Below, in pieces: positions 1 to 5,282 of a stretch of 5,859 nt of DNA (the stretch's first letter is position 1; each line of letters begins with the position of its first letter). The stretch lies in contig URJC01000170.1 in NCBI GenBank assembly GCA_900548135.1, positions 1 to 5,859 on the forward strand. Reading direction: 5' to 3'. The translations under genes and the position numbers were made by a program. This DNA is from an uncultured Odoribacter sp. (GTDB lineage: Bacteria > Bacteroidota > Bacteroidia > Bacteroidales > Marinifilaceae). The notes beneath the pieces are model-generated. The model ran no database searches. It had not been told where the DNA came from and saw nothing but the letters and a program-made list of their open reading frames with translations.

Positions 1-735
1 ATCCAACATTACCCAATAGCTTTATACGAAAACCGGAAAGTAGAAAAAATAGAAATTAATGGGAAGGAAAAAATACTCACTGTTTCTGGAGGAGAAAAAT
101 TTATTGCCCCGGCCGTTATCATAGCAACTGGTGCTAAATGGCGTCGTCTAAATATACCAGGTGAAGAACAGTATATCGGTAAAGGTGTTGCTTTTTGCCC
201 TCATTGCGACGGTCCTTTCTACAAAGATAAACATGTTGCTGTCATAGGAGGAGGAAACTCTGGCATAGAAGCAGCCATAGATCTGGCCGGAATTTGTTCC
301 AAAGTAACAGTATTTGAATTCCTGCCTGAATTAAAAGCAGACCAAGTATTGCAAAAAAAGGCCCAAAGTCTTCCGAATGTTGAAATCTTTGTAAACTCAC
401 AAACAACAGAAATCATCGGAGACAATAGTAAAGTTACCGGAATCAAAGTAAAAGACCGAAATACAGAGGAAGAAAAAATAATAGCATTAGACGGTATCTT
501 TGTACAAATCGGACTGGCAGCTAATAGTGGTATCTTCCAGGAGCTGGTGGTTACCAACCAAGTGGGAGAAATTATCATTGATACCCATTGCCGGACAAAT
601 ATACCAGGGATTTATGCAGCAGGAGATGTATCTACAGTACCTTACAAGCAAATTGTGATCTCCATGGGCGAAGGAGCAAAAGCAGCTTTATCAGCTTTTG
701 AAGACCGGATTCGGGGTATTGTATCCCCCAACTAA
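1..735 (+). CDS. ahpF: Alkyl hydroperoxide reductase subunit F (AhpF), 3' part; start lies outside the window
   Basis: This is the C-terminal 244 residues of AhpF, the FAD- and NADH-dependent disulfide reductase that re-reduces the peroxiredoxin AhpC and so supports cytoplasmic peroxide removal. The reading frame is open from base 1. An ATG motif of the FAD domain lies at visible residues 43-44. The redox centre CPHC is at residues 66-69, followed by the NAD(P)H-binding GGGNSG at 83-88 and the second FAD motif GDVSTVPYKQ from residue 208. The wording around these motifs (FCPHCDGP, EAAIDLAG, KADQVLQ, GIFVQIGL, GEGAKAALSAF) matches AhpF more closely than a plain thioredoxin reductase. From memory of E. 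coli AhpF (521 residues, cysteines 345 and 348), about 280 residues including the N-terminal thioredoxin-like domain are missing to the left. ahpC is usually just upstream but is not visible. A stand-alone thioredoxin reductase is the alternative. Confidence 0.93.
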   Translation: MQHYPIALYENRKVEKIEINGKEKILTVSGGEKFIAPAVIIATGAKWRRLNIPGEEQYIGKGVAFCPHCDGPFYKDKHVAVIGGGNSGIEAAIDLAGICSKVTVFEFLPELKADQVLQKKAQSLPNVEIFVNSQTTEIIGDNSKVTGIKVKDRNTEEEKIIALDGIFVQIGLAANSGIFQELVVTNQVGEIIIDTHCRTNIPGIYAAGDVSTVPYKQIVISMGEGAKAALSAFEDRIRGIVSPN

Positions 736-741
736 TTTTGC

Positions 742-779
742 TTGTCATTCCGGAATATAGTTTAAATCCGGAATGACAA
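742..779 (+). terminator. Perfect 13-bp hairpin after ahpF, probable terminator or 3'-end stabiliser
   Basis: TTGTCATTCCGGA (742-754) and its exact reverse complement (767-779) flank a 12-base loop, starting 6 bases after the ahpF stop codon. No T-run follows the right arm, so it is not a textbook intrinsic terminator. It may still end or protect the ahpF transcript. Confidence 0.6.
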
Positions 780-902
780 ATACAACTACAACCTCCTGCT
801 CAAAATAAGAACATAAATAAGCATAACAAAATTTTTCTATCCCCAATTGTCACGTAAAATACTCAGTTCCTGACTTCCGCCATCACCAATACACCCCCAA
901 CT

Positions 903-928
903 GAAAAGCCCTTTTCTATAAGGAAAAG
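903..928 (-). terminator. Weak hairpin downstream of the LacI-family gene
   Basis: CTTTTC (911-916) and GAAAAG (923-928) are complementary, and a second GAAAAG copy at 903-908 could pair with the same CTTTTC. Read leftward, the stem lies about 30 bases after the regulator's stop codon and is followed by GGCTTTTC. It could be a weak terminator for the leftward gene, but the stem is AT-rich and the T-run short. Apart from this and the ahpF hairpin, I see nothing coding between 736 and 958. Confidence 0.3.
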
Positions 929-958
929 ACTACTGAATAGATATTGTTAAATTATTTA

Positions 959-1975
959 TCAAGAAATAAATGACCGTGTAGAATCCCGTACAATCAAGTC
1001 ATTTTTCCACAATTTTGTTTCCGTTTCTCCAGATTTTTTACCTTCTATACGATCTATCAACAAATGAACGGCATATCGTCCTATTATTTCCCCCTTACGT
1101 TCTACAGTTGTTAAAGAAGGAGAAACCACTTCCGCAATCGGTTCATTTCCATATCCGCATACAGCCATATCCCGTGGTATTTGGAATCCCAGATGTTGAA
1201 CCACCGACATAACCCGGACAGCACTTTGATCATCGACAGCAAAAATACCATCAATGTTATAATGTTCGATCCAACTCCCGACAATTTTATCTATCTGGTC
1301 TAAATCATGATATTCAACGATCAGATTTCTATTAACAGGTAAGTGGTGATCCAGTAAGGCCTGTACATACCCCATCTGACGCTTCTGCGCCCATACCCAT
1401 TGAGGAGATGCCGCTAAATGAGCTATTTGTTTACAACCACTTTCAATCATATAATTCATGGCTATACATGCCCCATAATAATCATCTTCAGCAACCCGGT
1501 CTACATTCAGATGACCTGATATACGTTCCAGAAAAACCAGAGGTAACCCCATAGCCTTCAATTCCTCAAAATGAATCGTATCAATCGTTGTTCTGGCAGG
1601 AACGACCAGTAAGCCATCAATACCTGATTTTTGTATAATACGACAAATTTCTATTTCCTTTTTACATTTTTCCTGACTTTCAAATACAACAATCTTATAA
1701 TTTTCTTCATAAGCATAGGAAATAATAGCATGTAACACCCTGGCATAATAATAGTCAGTAATTTCCGGGACAATGACAGCAATTAGCCTGAATTTATGAT
1801 TCCTTAGCCCCATTGCCAACGCATTGGGACGATAGTGCCATTTTTTTGCTAAAGCTTTTACCCTTTCCTGAGTTGACTTACTGATATCGGGATGCCCTTT
1901 CAAAGCCCTTGAAACTGTGGATGGAGCCAAATTTAGTAAACGGGCTAACTCTTTTAATGTCATAGGAGAAGCCAT
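959..1975 (-). CDS. LacI/GalR-family transcriptional regulator
   Basis: A 338-residue cytoplasmic DNA-binding repressor of usual family length. Residues 6-25 form the LacI helix-turn-helix (TLKELARLLNLAPSTVSRAL), followed by the conserved GHPDISKSTQERV segment. The hinge helix is at about 49-60 (RPNALAMGLRNH), which would insert into the minor groove at the operator centre. A periplasmic-binding-protein-like effector domain fills residues 62-335, with IAVIVPEI opening it and GIFAVDDQSAVRVM and PSLTTVERK near its end. The effector cannot be read from sequence; in Bacteroidales many are sugars or nucleosides. I chose the ATG ending at 1975. The frame also opens at a TTG at 1981, and an internal ATG (Met5) is possible. 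GGAGAGG at 1995-2001 could be a ribosome site, though 19 bases away. The gene stands alone with no catabolic operon beside it, so it may act on distant genes; a LacI-type operator upstream suggests autorepression. Confidence 0.92.
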   Translation of the reverse strand: MASPMTLKELARLLNLAPSTVSRALKGHPDISKSTQERVKALAKKWHYRPNALAMGLRNHKFRLIAVIVPEITDYYYARVLHAIISYAYEENYKIVVFESQEKCKKEIEICRIIQKSGIDGLLVVPARTTIDTIHFEELKAMGLPLVFLERISGHLNVDRVAEDDYYGACIAMNYMIESGCKQIAHLAASPQWVWAQKRQMGYVQALLDHHLPVNRNLIVEYHDLDQIDKIVGSWIEHYNIDGIFAVDDQSAVRVMSVVQHLGFQIPRDMAVCGYGNEPIAEVVSPSLTTVERKGEIIGRYAVHLLIDRIEGKKSGETETKLWKNDLIVRDSTRSFIS

Positions 1976-2029
1976 ATTCAAATCTTTATTATAACCTCTC
2001 CTATAACGTGCTCTATATAATAAAAGTTT

Positions 2030-2045
2030 CAGAAATCGATTTCTG
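2030..2045. promoter_or_regulatory. LacI-type operator, perfect 16-base palindrome
   Basis: CAGAAATCGATTTCTG reads the same on both strands and is centred on a CG step (2037/2038). That is the hallmark of LacI/GalR-family operators such as cre and PurR sites (GAAAnCGnTTTC-like). Its centre lies about 62 bases upstream of the regulator's ATG. Binding by the regulator is inferred. Confidence 0.72.
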
Positions 2046-2061
2046 CATTTTTGTTTGCAAA
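2030..2061 (-). promoter_or_regulatory. Possible promoter of the LacI-family gene, overlapping its operator
   Basis: Read leftward, TTTG (complement of CAAA at 2058-2061) is followed after exactly 20 bases by GATTTCTG (complement of 2030-2037). Compared with the Bacteroides -7 consensus TAnnTTTG, four of six fixed positions match. The -7 element would lie inside the operator palindrome, so repressor binding would block initiation. The match is only moderate. Confidence 0.35.
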
Positions 2062-2320
2062 ATCAAGCTAATAAAGTACACAAATCCAGAAGAAGATATA
2101 GTTTTGAAAGTAAATTTGTGGTGAAGCCATAAATATTATTTACATTTATACAGAAATTAAGAACATGTTATTCAATAAAAATTTAAGTAAGTATAATCAT
2201 TTTACGACAAAACAGTTTCATAAAATACTGTTATACAGCAAAATATAACAAGAAGAAAGCAACAGTCCATTTGTAATGCAGAAAAACGTCACATACGATT
2301 TAAAAATTCTGATTTTTTAG

Positions 2321-2328
2321 TAAGTTTG
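2321..2328 (+). promoter_or_regulatory. Possible Bacteroides-type -7 element upstream of the structured leader
   Basis: TAAGTTTG fits TAnnTTTG exactly. The -33 region is weak, with ATTT/TTTA around 2298-2302 at 18-19 bases. Transcription from about 2335 would carry the structured element at 2393-2536 as a 5' leader of the LRR gene. Another -7-like box, TAAATTTG at 2111-2118, has no recognisable -33. Apart from these sites, the operator and the structured element, I see no gene between 1982 and 2555. Confidence 0.35.
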
Positions 2329-2392
2329 TCCCTGTCCCCTTGATAAGAGAGGCAATTGTCTAGAAATAGAATTTAATCGTTATTTATTATTC

Positions 2393-2536
2393 TTGTCAGA
2401 GAAACCGCCAATTTTCGAACAAAAGCAGGAATATACAAGTGACGTTCGTGCATAAGCGTGGACTGTTGTGTTTTTTGCTTTTAGGCGCTTGGCGGTGCCA
2501 TCTGACAAAAACACAATCAGGACACGCTTTAATTTT
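2393..2536 (+). promoter_or_regulatory. Structured RNA-like element with two competing or pseudoknotted stems, upstream of the LRR gene
   Basis: Stem A pairs TTGTCAGA (2393-2400) with TCTGACAA (2501-2508). It continues, after a small internal loop, with ACCGCCAA (2404-2411) paired to TTGGCGGT (2489-2496). AAAAGC (2421-2426) and GCTTTT (2477-2482) could extend it. Stem B pairs AAGCGTG (2454-2460) with CACGCTT (2523-2529). Inward it has a tandem GA/GA internal loop, then CTG/CAG (2463-2465 with 2518-2520), a single bulged T at 2517, and TTGTGTTTTT (2466-2475) with AAAAACACAA (2507-2516). A GGCGC/GTGCC hairpin (2484-2488 with 2495-2499) can cap stem B. The stems interleave and share only bases 2507-2508, so they form either a pseudoknot or a two-state switch. 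Stem B is followed by TTTAATTTT (2528-2536), weakly terminator-like. The element ends about 20 bases before the LRR start codon. It may be a cis-regulator, a small RNA, or a degenerate mobile repeat. I do not recognise a known family. Confidence 0.5.
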
Positions 2537-2555
2537 GAACTAAACTACGATTAAA

Positions 2556-3236
2556 ATGAACATTTACCCGGAAGAAATAGAGATTCTCTTTATGAGCTAT
2601 GCACAAATCTCTTTTAAAACTGAAATAGCGGCAAATGAATTAGAAATAAATTGGGGAGACGGACAAATTTCAATCTACCGGAATCAATCTTATTACATGA
2701 TCACCCATACTTATTCTAATGAAGGTTTACGAAAAATCCATATATCCGGTAGTAAAATAACTGAACTAAATCTTTCAGGATTAAGTTTAGTCTCCTTAAT
2801 TCTTCATTGTCCTTATCTGGAATACCTGAATTGTTGCCGTAATGAATTAAACAAATTAGATCTTTCAAATTGTCCGCTCCTTGAAGAATTATATTGCAAT
2901 TCAAATAATATTGTTTCTTTGAATTTATCCGGTCTGCCTCACCTTCAGCAAGTAAATGCAGCTTACAATCTTTTAGAAAAACTGGACATTTCAGATTGCC
3001 AAACGTTAAACTATTTGCATTGTAGCAATAATCACCTGACCTATTTAAAATTAGGTTCTAATCATACTCTTTTGTATCTGGACTTAAGTAATAATTTATT
3101 AGAAAAAGAAACATTGAATGAAATTTTCAGGCAATTTAAACGAGTTTTAAAACACCAGATTATTTATTACCTCCAGAATCCGGGATCGGATTTTTGTGAT
3201 ACCAAAATCTTACAGCTCAAGGCTTATCCAAGATAA
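2556..3236 (+). CDS. Small leucine-rich-repeat protein with a PKD-like N-terminal motif
   Basis: A 226-residue protein. Residues 27-64 (ELEINWGDG at 29-37, then HTYSNEGLRKIHISG) resemble the WGDG...HTY strand pattern of PKD-like modules that often precede Bacteroidota leucine-rich repeats. Residues 68-180 hold about five copies of a roughly 21-residue repeat, LxxLdLSxCxxLxxLxCsxN, with Asn/Cys ladder positions (LDLSNCP, LYCNSNN, LDISDCQ, LHCSNNH, LDLSNN). The C-terminus (NPGSDFCDTKI, 208-218) is a typical cap after such repeats. These proteins are thought to mediate protein binding, but no partner can be named here. There is no signal peptide or membrane segment, so secretion is not evident, unlike many relatives; an upstream alternative start giving a signal sequence is not visible. 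The gene is very AT-rich. It stands alone behind the structured element at 2393-2536, which may control it. Confidence 0.8.
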   Translation: MNIYPEEIEILFMSYAQISFKTEIAANELEINWGDGQISIYRNQSYYMITHTYSNEGLRKIHISGSKITELNLSGLSLVSLILHCPYLEYLNCCRNELNKLDLSNCPLLEELYCNSNNIVSLNLSGLPHLQQVNAAYNLLEKLDISDCQTLNYLHCSNNHLTYLKLGSNHTLLYLDLSNNLLEKETLNEIFRQFKRVLKHQIIYYLQNPGSDFCDTKILQLKAYPR

Positions 3237-3263
3237 TTATTAGTATACTTTTTAGTCCATAGC

Positions 3264-3295
3264 TTTTACTTTCTCAGGGAAAAAATATAACTTTG
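3264..3295 (+). promoter_or_regulatory. Promoter of yebC, Bacteroides type
   Basis: TAACTTTG (3288-3295) matches the -7 consensus TAnnTTTG exactly. TTTT at 3264-3267 stands 20 bases upstream in the -33 position. Transcription would start near 3302, giving a leader of about 40 bases with AAGGA at 3319-3323. Confidence 0.6.
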
Positions 3296-3341
3296 CAACT
3301 CGTAAATTTTACAATATTAAGGAATTAAATAACAATATACT

Positions 3342-4061
3342 ATGGGAAGAGCGTTTGAATATCGCAAAGCACGTAAGTTAAAAAGATGGGGCAATATGGC
3401 CCGCACATTTACCAGAATCGGAAAAGAAATCGATATTGCCGTAAAAGCCGGTGGTCCCGACCCAGCAAACAATACCCGTCTTCGTATTCTGATCCAGAAT
3501 GCAAAAGCCGAGAATATGCCTAAGGAAAATGTTGAACGTGCCATCAAACGCGCTATTTCCAAAGACACCTCTGATTACAAAGAAGTCACTTACGAAGGAT
3601 ATGCACCTCATGGCATCGCTATCGTCGTAGAAGCAGCCACAGACAACAACACCCGGACCGTAGCGAATGTACGTCATGCATTTACCAAGTTCGGGGGTTC
3701 GCTAGGAACGACCGGTTCACTCGACTTTATGTTCGACCGGAAGTGTGTATTCAAAATTAACAAACCGGAAAATTTCGATCCGGATGAATTCGAACTGGAA
3801 ATGATCGACTACGGAGTAGACGAAATCTTCGAAGACGAAGATGGAGTAATCAATCTCTATGGTTCGTTCGATGCTTACGGAAATATCCAAAAATACCTGG
3901 AAGAAAATAAATACGATATCGTCAGCGGAGAATTCACCCGTATCCCTACCGATACGAAAGCATTGACCCCTGAACAAAGAGCAGAAGTAGATAAAATTTT
4001 GGATAAACTGGATGAAGATGATGATGTGACCAACGTTTACCACAACATCAAAGAAGATTAA
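3342..4061 (+). CDS. yebC: YebC/PmpR family protein (TACO1-like)
   Basis: A 239-residue soluble protein of normal family length. The N-terminus GRAFEYRKARKLKRWGNMARTFTRIGKEI (residues 2-30) is the Bacteroidota version of the YebC opening. The core signature follows: VKAGGPDPANNTRLRILIQNAKAENMPKENVERAIKRA at 34-71, YEGYAPHGIAIVVEAATDNNTRTVANVRHAFTKFGGSLGTTGSLDFMF at 84-131, then an acidic C-terminal region. The family was long annotated as transcriptional regulators (PmpR in Pseudomonas). More recent work and the mitochondrial relative TACO1 point to a ribosome-associated role that helps translation of difficult sequences such as proline runs. Which role applies here cannot be read from sequence. 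It is monocistronic with its own promoter; ruvC, its neighbour in E. coli, is absent. Confidence 0.96.
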   Translation: MGRAFEYRKARKLKRWGNMARTFTRIGKEIDIAVKAGGPDPANNTRLRILIQNAKAENMPKENVERAIKRAISKDTSDYKEVTYEGYAPHGIAIVVEAATDNNTRTVANVRHAFTKFGGSLGTTGSLDFMFDRKCVFKINKPENFDPDEFELEMIDYGVDEIFEDEDGVINLYGSFDAYGNIQKYLEENKYDIVSGEFTRIPTDTKALTPEQRAEVDKILDKLDEDDDVTNVYHNIKED

Positions 4062-4072
4062 TTCAGATTATC

Positions 4073-4104
4073 TTTGCAGAATTAAAAAATTTGTTGCATA
4101 TTTG
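4073..4104 (+). promoter_or_regulatory. Promoter of the tRNA-Lys gene
   Basis: TTTG (4073-4076) and CATATTTG (4097-4104) are separated by 20 bases, fitting the Bacteroides promoter with one mismatch (C for T) in the -7 box. Transcription would start near 4111, about 30 bases before the mature tRNA. TATCTTTG (4069-4076) is itself a perfect -7 box but has no good -33. TTTGTTGCAT (4090-4099) and ATGCAACAAA (4129-4138) form a 10-bp inverted repeat around the predicted start. Confidence 0.65.
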
Positions 4105-4140
4105 CACCCGCAAAACCGGATTTCCAGTATGCAACAAAAT

Positions 4141-4213
4141 GACTTCGTAGCTCAGCTGGTAGAGCAATTGACTCTTAATCAATGGGCCGAGGGTTCGAGC
4201 CCCTCCGAGGTCA
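4141..4213 (+). tRNA. tRNA-Lys (anticodon CTT)
   Basis: A complete 73-base cloverleaf. The acceptor stem pairs GACTTCG with CGAGGTC (one G-T pair), and the discriminator base is A. The D arm is GCTC-AGCTGGTA-GAGC. The anticodon stem ATTGA/TCAAT carries the loop CTCTTAA, giving anticodon CTT (4174-4176) for the lysine codon AAG. The T arm is GAGGG-TTCGAGC-CCCTC. CCA is not encoded and must be added after transcription, as is common in Bacteroidota. Confidence 0.97.
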
Positions 4214-4221
4214 CGGAAAAC

Positions 4222-4254
4222 AAGCCATTTACGAAAGTAGGTGGCTTTCTTTTT
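4222..4254 (+). terminator. Rho-independent terminator of the tRNA-Lys gene
   Basis: AAGCCATTTAC (4222-4232) pairs with GTAGGTGGCTT (4237-4247) through 11 base pairs (two G-T) closed by a GAAA tetraloop. It is followed by a T-rich tail (4246-4254) and lies 8 bases after the tRNA. Confidence 0.9.
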
Positions 4255-4319
4255 ATACTGATTTTTCTACTGTTTAAGCAAGTTGTTTTAACTAACTAAC
4301 AATCATGTCCCGGGAGGAT

Positions 4320-4472
4320 TCAGGGAACGGCCGAATTAATTACAATGATGACTCCGGCCAACCAATAGCCCGGATTTCTCATATCCGGCACTAATGTATC
4401 CTGAAACCCGTAGCATACAACTACCTTTACCGGACGAGGCAATGTTGCCTCAGTTAAAATTATTAATATCAT
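4320..4472 (-). CDS. Small leftward ORF of 50 codons, doubtful
   Basis: This frame starts at an ATG that shares the palindrome ATCATGAT with the recombinase start and runs away from it. The predicted 50-residue peptide has a hydrophobic opening (MILIIL), a VKVVVCYGF stretch and a hydrophobic end (YWLAGVIIVIN at residues 36-46), so it looks more protein-like than a random frame. I find no ribosome site or promoter for it and do not recognise a family. It may be a gene remnant or chance. Confidence 0.15.
   Translation of the reverse strand: MILIILTEATLPRPVKVVVCYGFQDTLVPDMRNPGYWLAGVIIVINSAVP
4370..4451. repeat. Two short inverted repeats upstream of the recombinase gene
   Basis: CCGGAT (4370-4375) and ATCCGG (4383-4388) form one hairpin. 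GAGGCAA (4436-4442) and TTGCCTC (4445-4451) form a second, tighter one that ends 19 bases before the recombinase start codon. Neither is followed by a T-run. They could be binding sites or translational control structures. Apart from these and small doubtful frames, I see no gene between 4255 and 4470; a TACCTTTA box at 4422-4429 is only a weak promoter candidate. Confidence 0.4.
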
Positions 4473-5136
4473 GATAATAGGTTATCTACGTGTCAGCACG
4501 GAAAAACAACATCCGGCCAACCAGCAGGATGAAATCAGGCGTTTTGCCGAAAGTAAACAACTCATCGTCAATCATTGGGTCACAGAAGTTGCCAGCGGTA
4601 AAAAGAGCGAACGCGACCGCAAACTGGGCGTACTGTTACGCCGACTTAAACGAGACGACACACTGATCGTCACGGAAATTTCGCGTCTGAGCCGGACGCT
4701 CACGGATATCATGGCGATTATGGGCAAATGTCTGGAAAGAGGAATAAATCTTTATACGACCAAGGAAGGCTACTCGTTCGACAACACGATCAACAGCAAA
4801 GTTCTGTGTTTCGCTTTCGGATTGGTGGCGGAGATCGAACGTAACCTTATCTCTATGCGTACACGCGAAGCGTTGGCACTACGGCGTGCGGAGGGAATGG
4901 TTTTGGGACGGCGCCACGGTAGCTATACCAAGATGAACGTACTGATCAAGAATCGACAGGTCGTTATTGCGATGCTTAATAAGGGAAAGTCCATAAGCGA
5001 TATTTGCAAACATTTCGATCTTTCGCGCGATACGTTTGCCAAATTCAGGATGAAATACCCATCTGTCCAGAAGGCGTTGGACAAAAAAGAACAACTTAGA
5101 ATCAGTCGATTTAAAAATAAACAAATCAATGTTTAA
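4471..5136 (+). CDS. Serine site-specific recombinase, Mpi-type DNA invertase
   Basis: A 221-residue small serine recombinase of the resolvase/invertase family, very similar in wording to Mpi of B. fragilis, which flips capsule-locus promoters. The catalytic region opens with GYLRVST, making Ser9 the nucleophile that attacks DNA and Arg7 a supporting residue. Arg72 and Arg75 in EISRLSR are the other expected active-site arginines. TLTDIMAIMGKCLERGINLYTTKEGY and SKVLCFAFGLVAEIERNLISMRTREAL (about 109-135, the dimer and strand-exchange helix) match the Mpi group. A C-terminal helix-turn-helix lies at about 162-196 (KSISDICKHFDLSRDTFAKF). A basic tail follows. The ATG at 4471 places the catalytic serine at the normal position; no good ribosome site precedes it. 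Base composition is clearly richer in GC than the genes to its left. The natural substrate is probably the inverted-repeat-bounded promoter just downstream, but Mpi-type enzymes can also act on distant sites. Confidence 0.93.
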   Translation: MIIGYLRVSTEKQHPANQQDEIRRFAESKQLIVNHWVTEVASGKKSERDRKLGVLLRRLKRDDTLIVTEISRLSRTLTDIMAIMGKCLERGINLYTTKEGYSFDNTINSKVLCFAFGLVAEIERNLISMRTREALALRRAEGMVLGRRHGSYTKMNVLIKNRQVVIAMLNKGKSISDICKHFDLSRDTFAKFRMKYPSVQKALDKKEQLRISRFKNKQINV

Positions 5137-5197
5137 GAAATGACGGAAATTCGGGTATATCACCGGATTCCCGCTCGATTTGACAGAAAGCCGCCAT
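5126..5197 (-). CDS. Tiny leftward ORF with a strong Shine-Dalgarno site, hypothetical
   Basis: A 23-codon frame (starts MAAFCQIERESG, ends PSFLKH, TGA at 5126-5128) runs leftward and overlaps the last 11 bases of the recombinase gene. Its ATG (5195-5197) is preceded by AAGGAGG (complement of 5204-5210) with an ideal 6-base spacing. Such a perfect site is rare in Bacteroidota. A leftward promoter (-7 box at 5251-5258) would start transcription near 5244, just upstream. It is too short to assign; it could be a leader peptide, a gene remnant, or chance. No relative is known to me. Confidence 0.35.
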   Translation of the reverse strand: MAAFCQIERESGDIPEFPSFLKH

Positions 5198-5224
5198 AAC
5201 TATCCTCCTTTATGTGTTTATACG

Positions 5225-5238
5225 TTGATTAAAACGTT
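5225..5238 (+). repeat. Left inverted repeat of a candidate invertible promoter segment
   Basis: TTGATTAAAACGTT aligns with the reverse complement of 5382-5394 (TTGTTTAAACGTT), with one single-base gap and one mismatch. The shared core AAACGTT resembles the core I recall for Mpi sites (ARACGTWC). Note that AACGTT alone is palindromic, so the flanking TTG and TT matches carry the evidence. Confidence 0.5.
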
Positions 5239-5250
5239 GGTTTTCAACCA

Positions 5251-5282
5251 CAAATTTATATCGTTTTTAGTATATGTACAAG
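5251..5282 (-). promoter_or_regulatory. Leftward Bacteroides-type promoter inside the candidate invertible segment
   Basis: Read leftward, CTTG (complement of 5279-5282) is followed after exactly 20 bases by TAAATTTG (complement of 5251-5258), a perfect -7 box. Transcription would begin near 5244 and run out through the left repeat towards the recombinase 3' end, away from the surface-protein gene. Inverting 5225-5394 would move the -7 box to about 5368 facing right, with a leader of roughly 90 bases before the gene at 5467. Confidence 0.6.

Noticed and set aside
219..578. 119-codon leftward frame inside ahpF
   Set aside because: Antisense to the unmistakable AhpF coding sequence; composition looks like a mirror frame.
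2441..2449. GACGTTCGT, similar to the Mpi-site core I recall
   Set aside because: No inverted partner copy is nearby, and it lies inside the structured element, so an invertible segment here is not supported.
2393..2530. Integron attC site or SRP RNA
   Set aside because: The stems lack the conserved core boxes of attC sites and the GGAA-loop signature of SRP RNA.
3378..4043. Leftward frames inside yebC
   Set aside because: All are opposite-strand frames of a well-conserved gene with no start signals of their own.
4102..4299. 65-codon rightward frame over the tRNA-Lys gene
   Set aside because: It overlaps a complete tRNA and its terminator; the frame is open only by chance.
4305..4394. 29-codon rightward frame starting MSREDSGNGR upstream of the recombinase
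   Set aside because: No ribosome site, no promoter and no recognisable family; it overlaps the inverted repeat at 4370-4388 on the opposite strand of another doubtful frame.
4879..5163. 94-codon leftward frame over the recombinase 3' end
   Set aside because: It is opposite the conserved C-terminal domain of the recombinase and lacks a ribosome site, unlike the short leftward frame at 5126-5197.
5152..5173. CGGG/CCCG as a terminator after the recombinase
   Set aside because: Only four base pairs with a long loop and no T-run.
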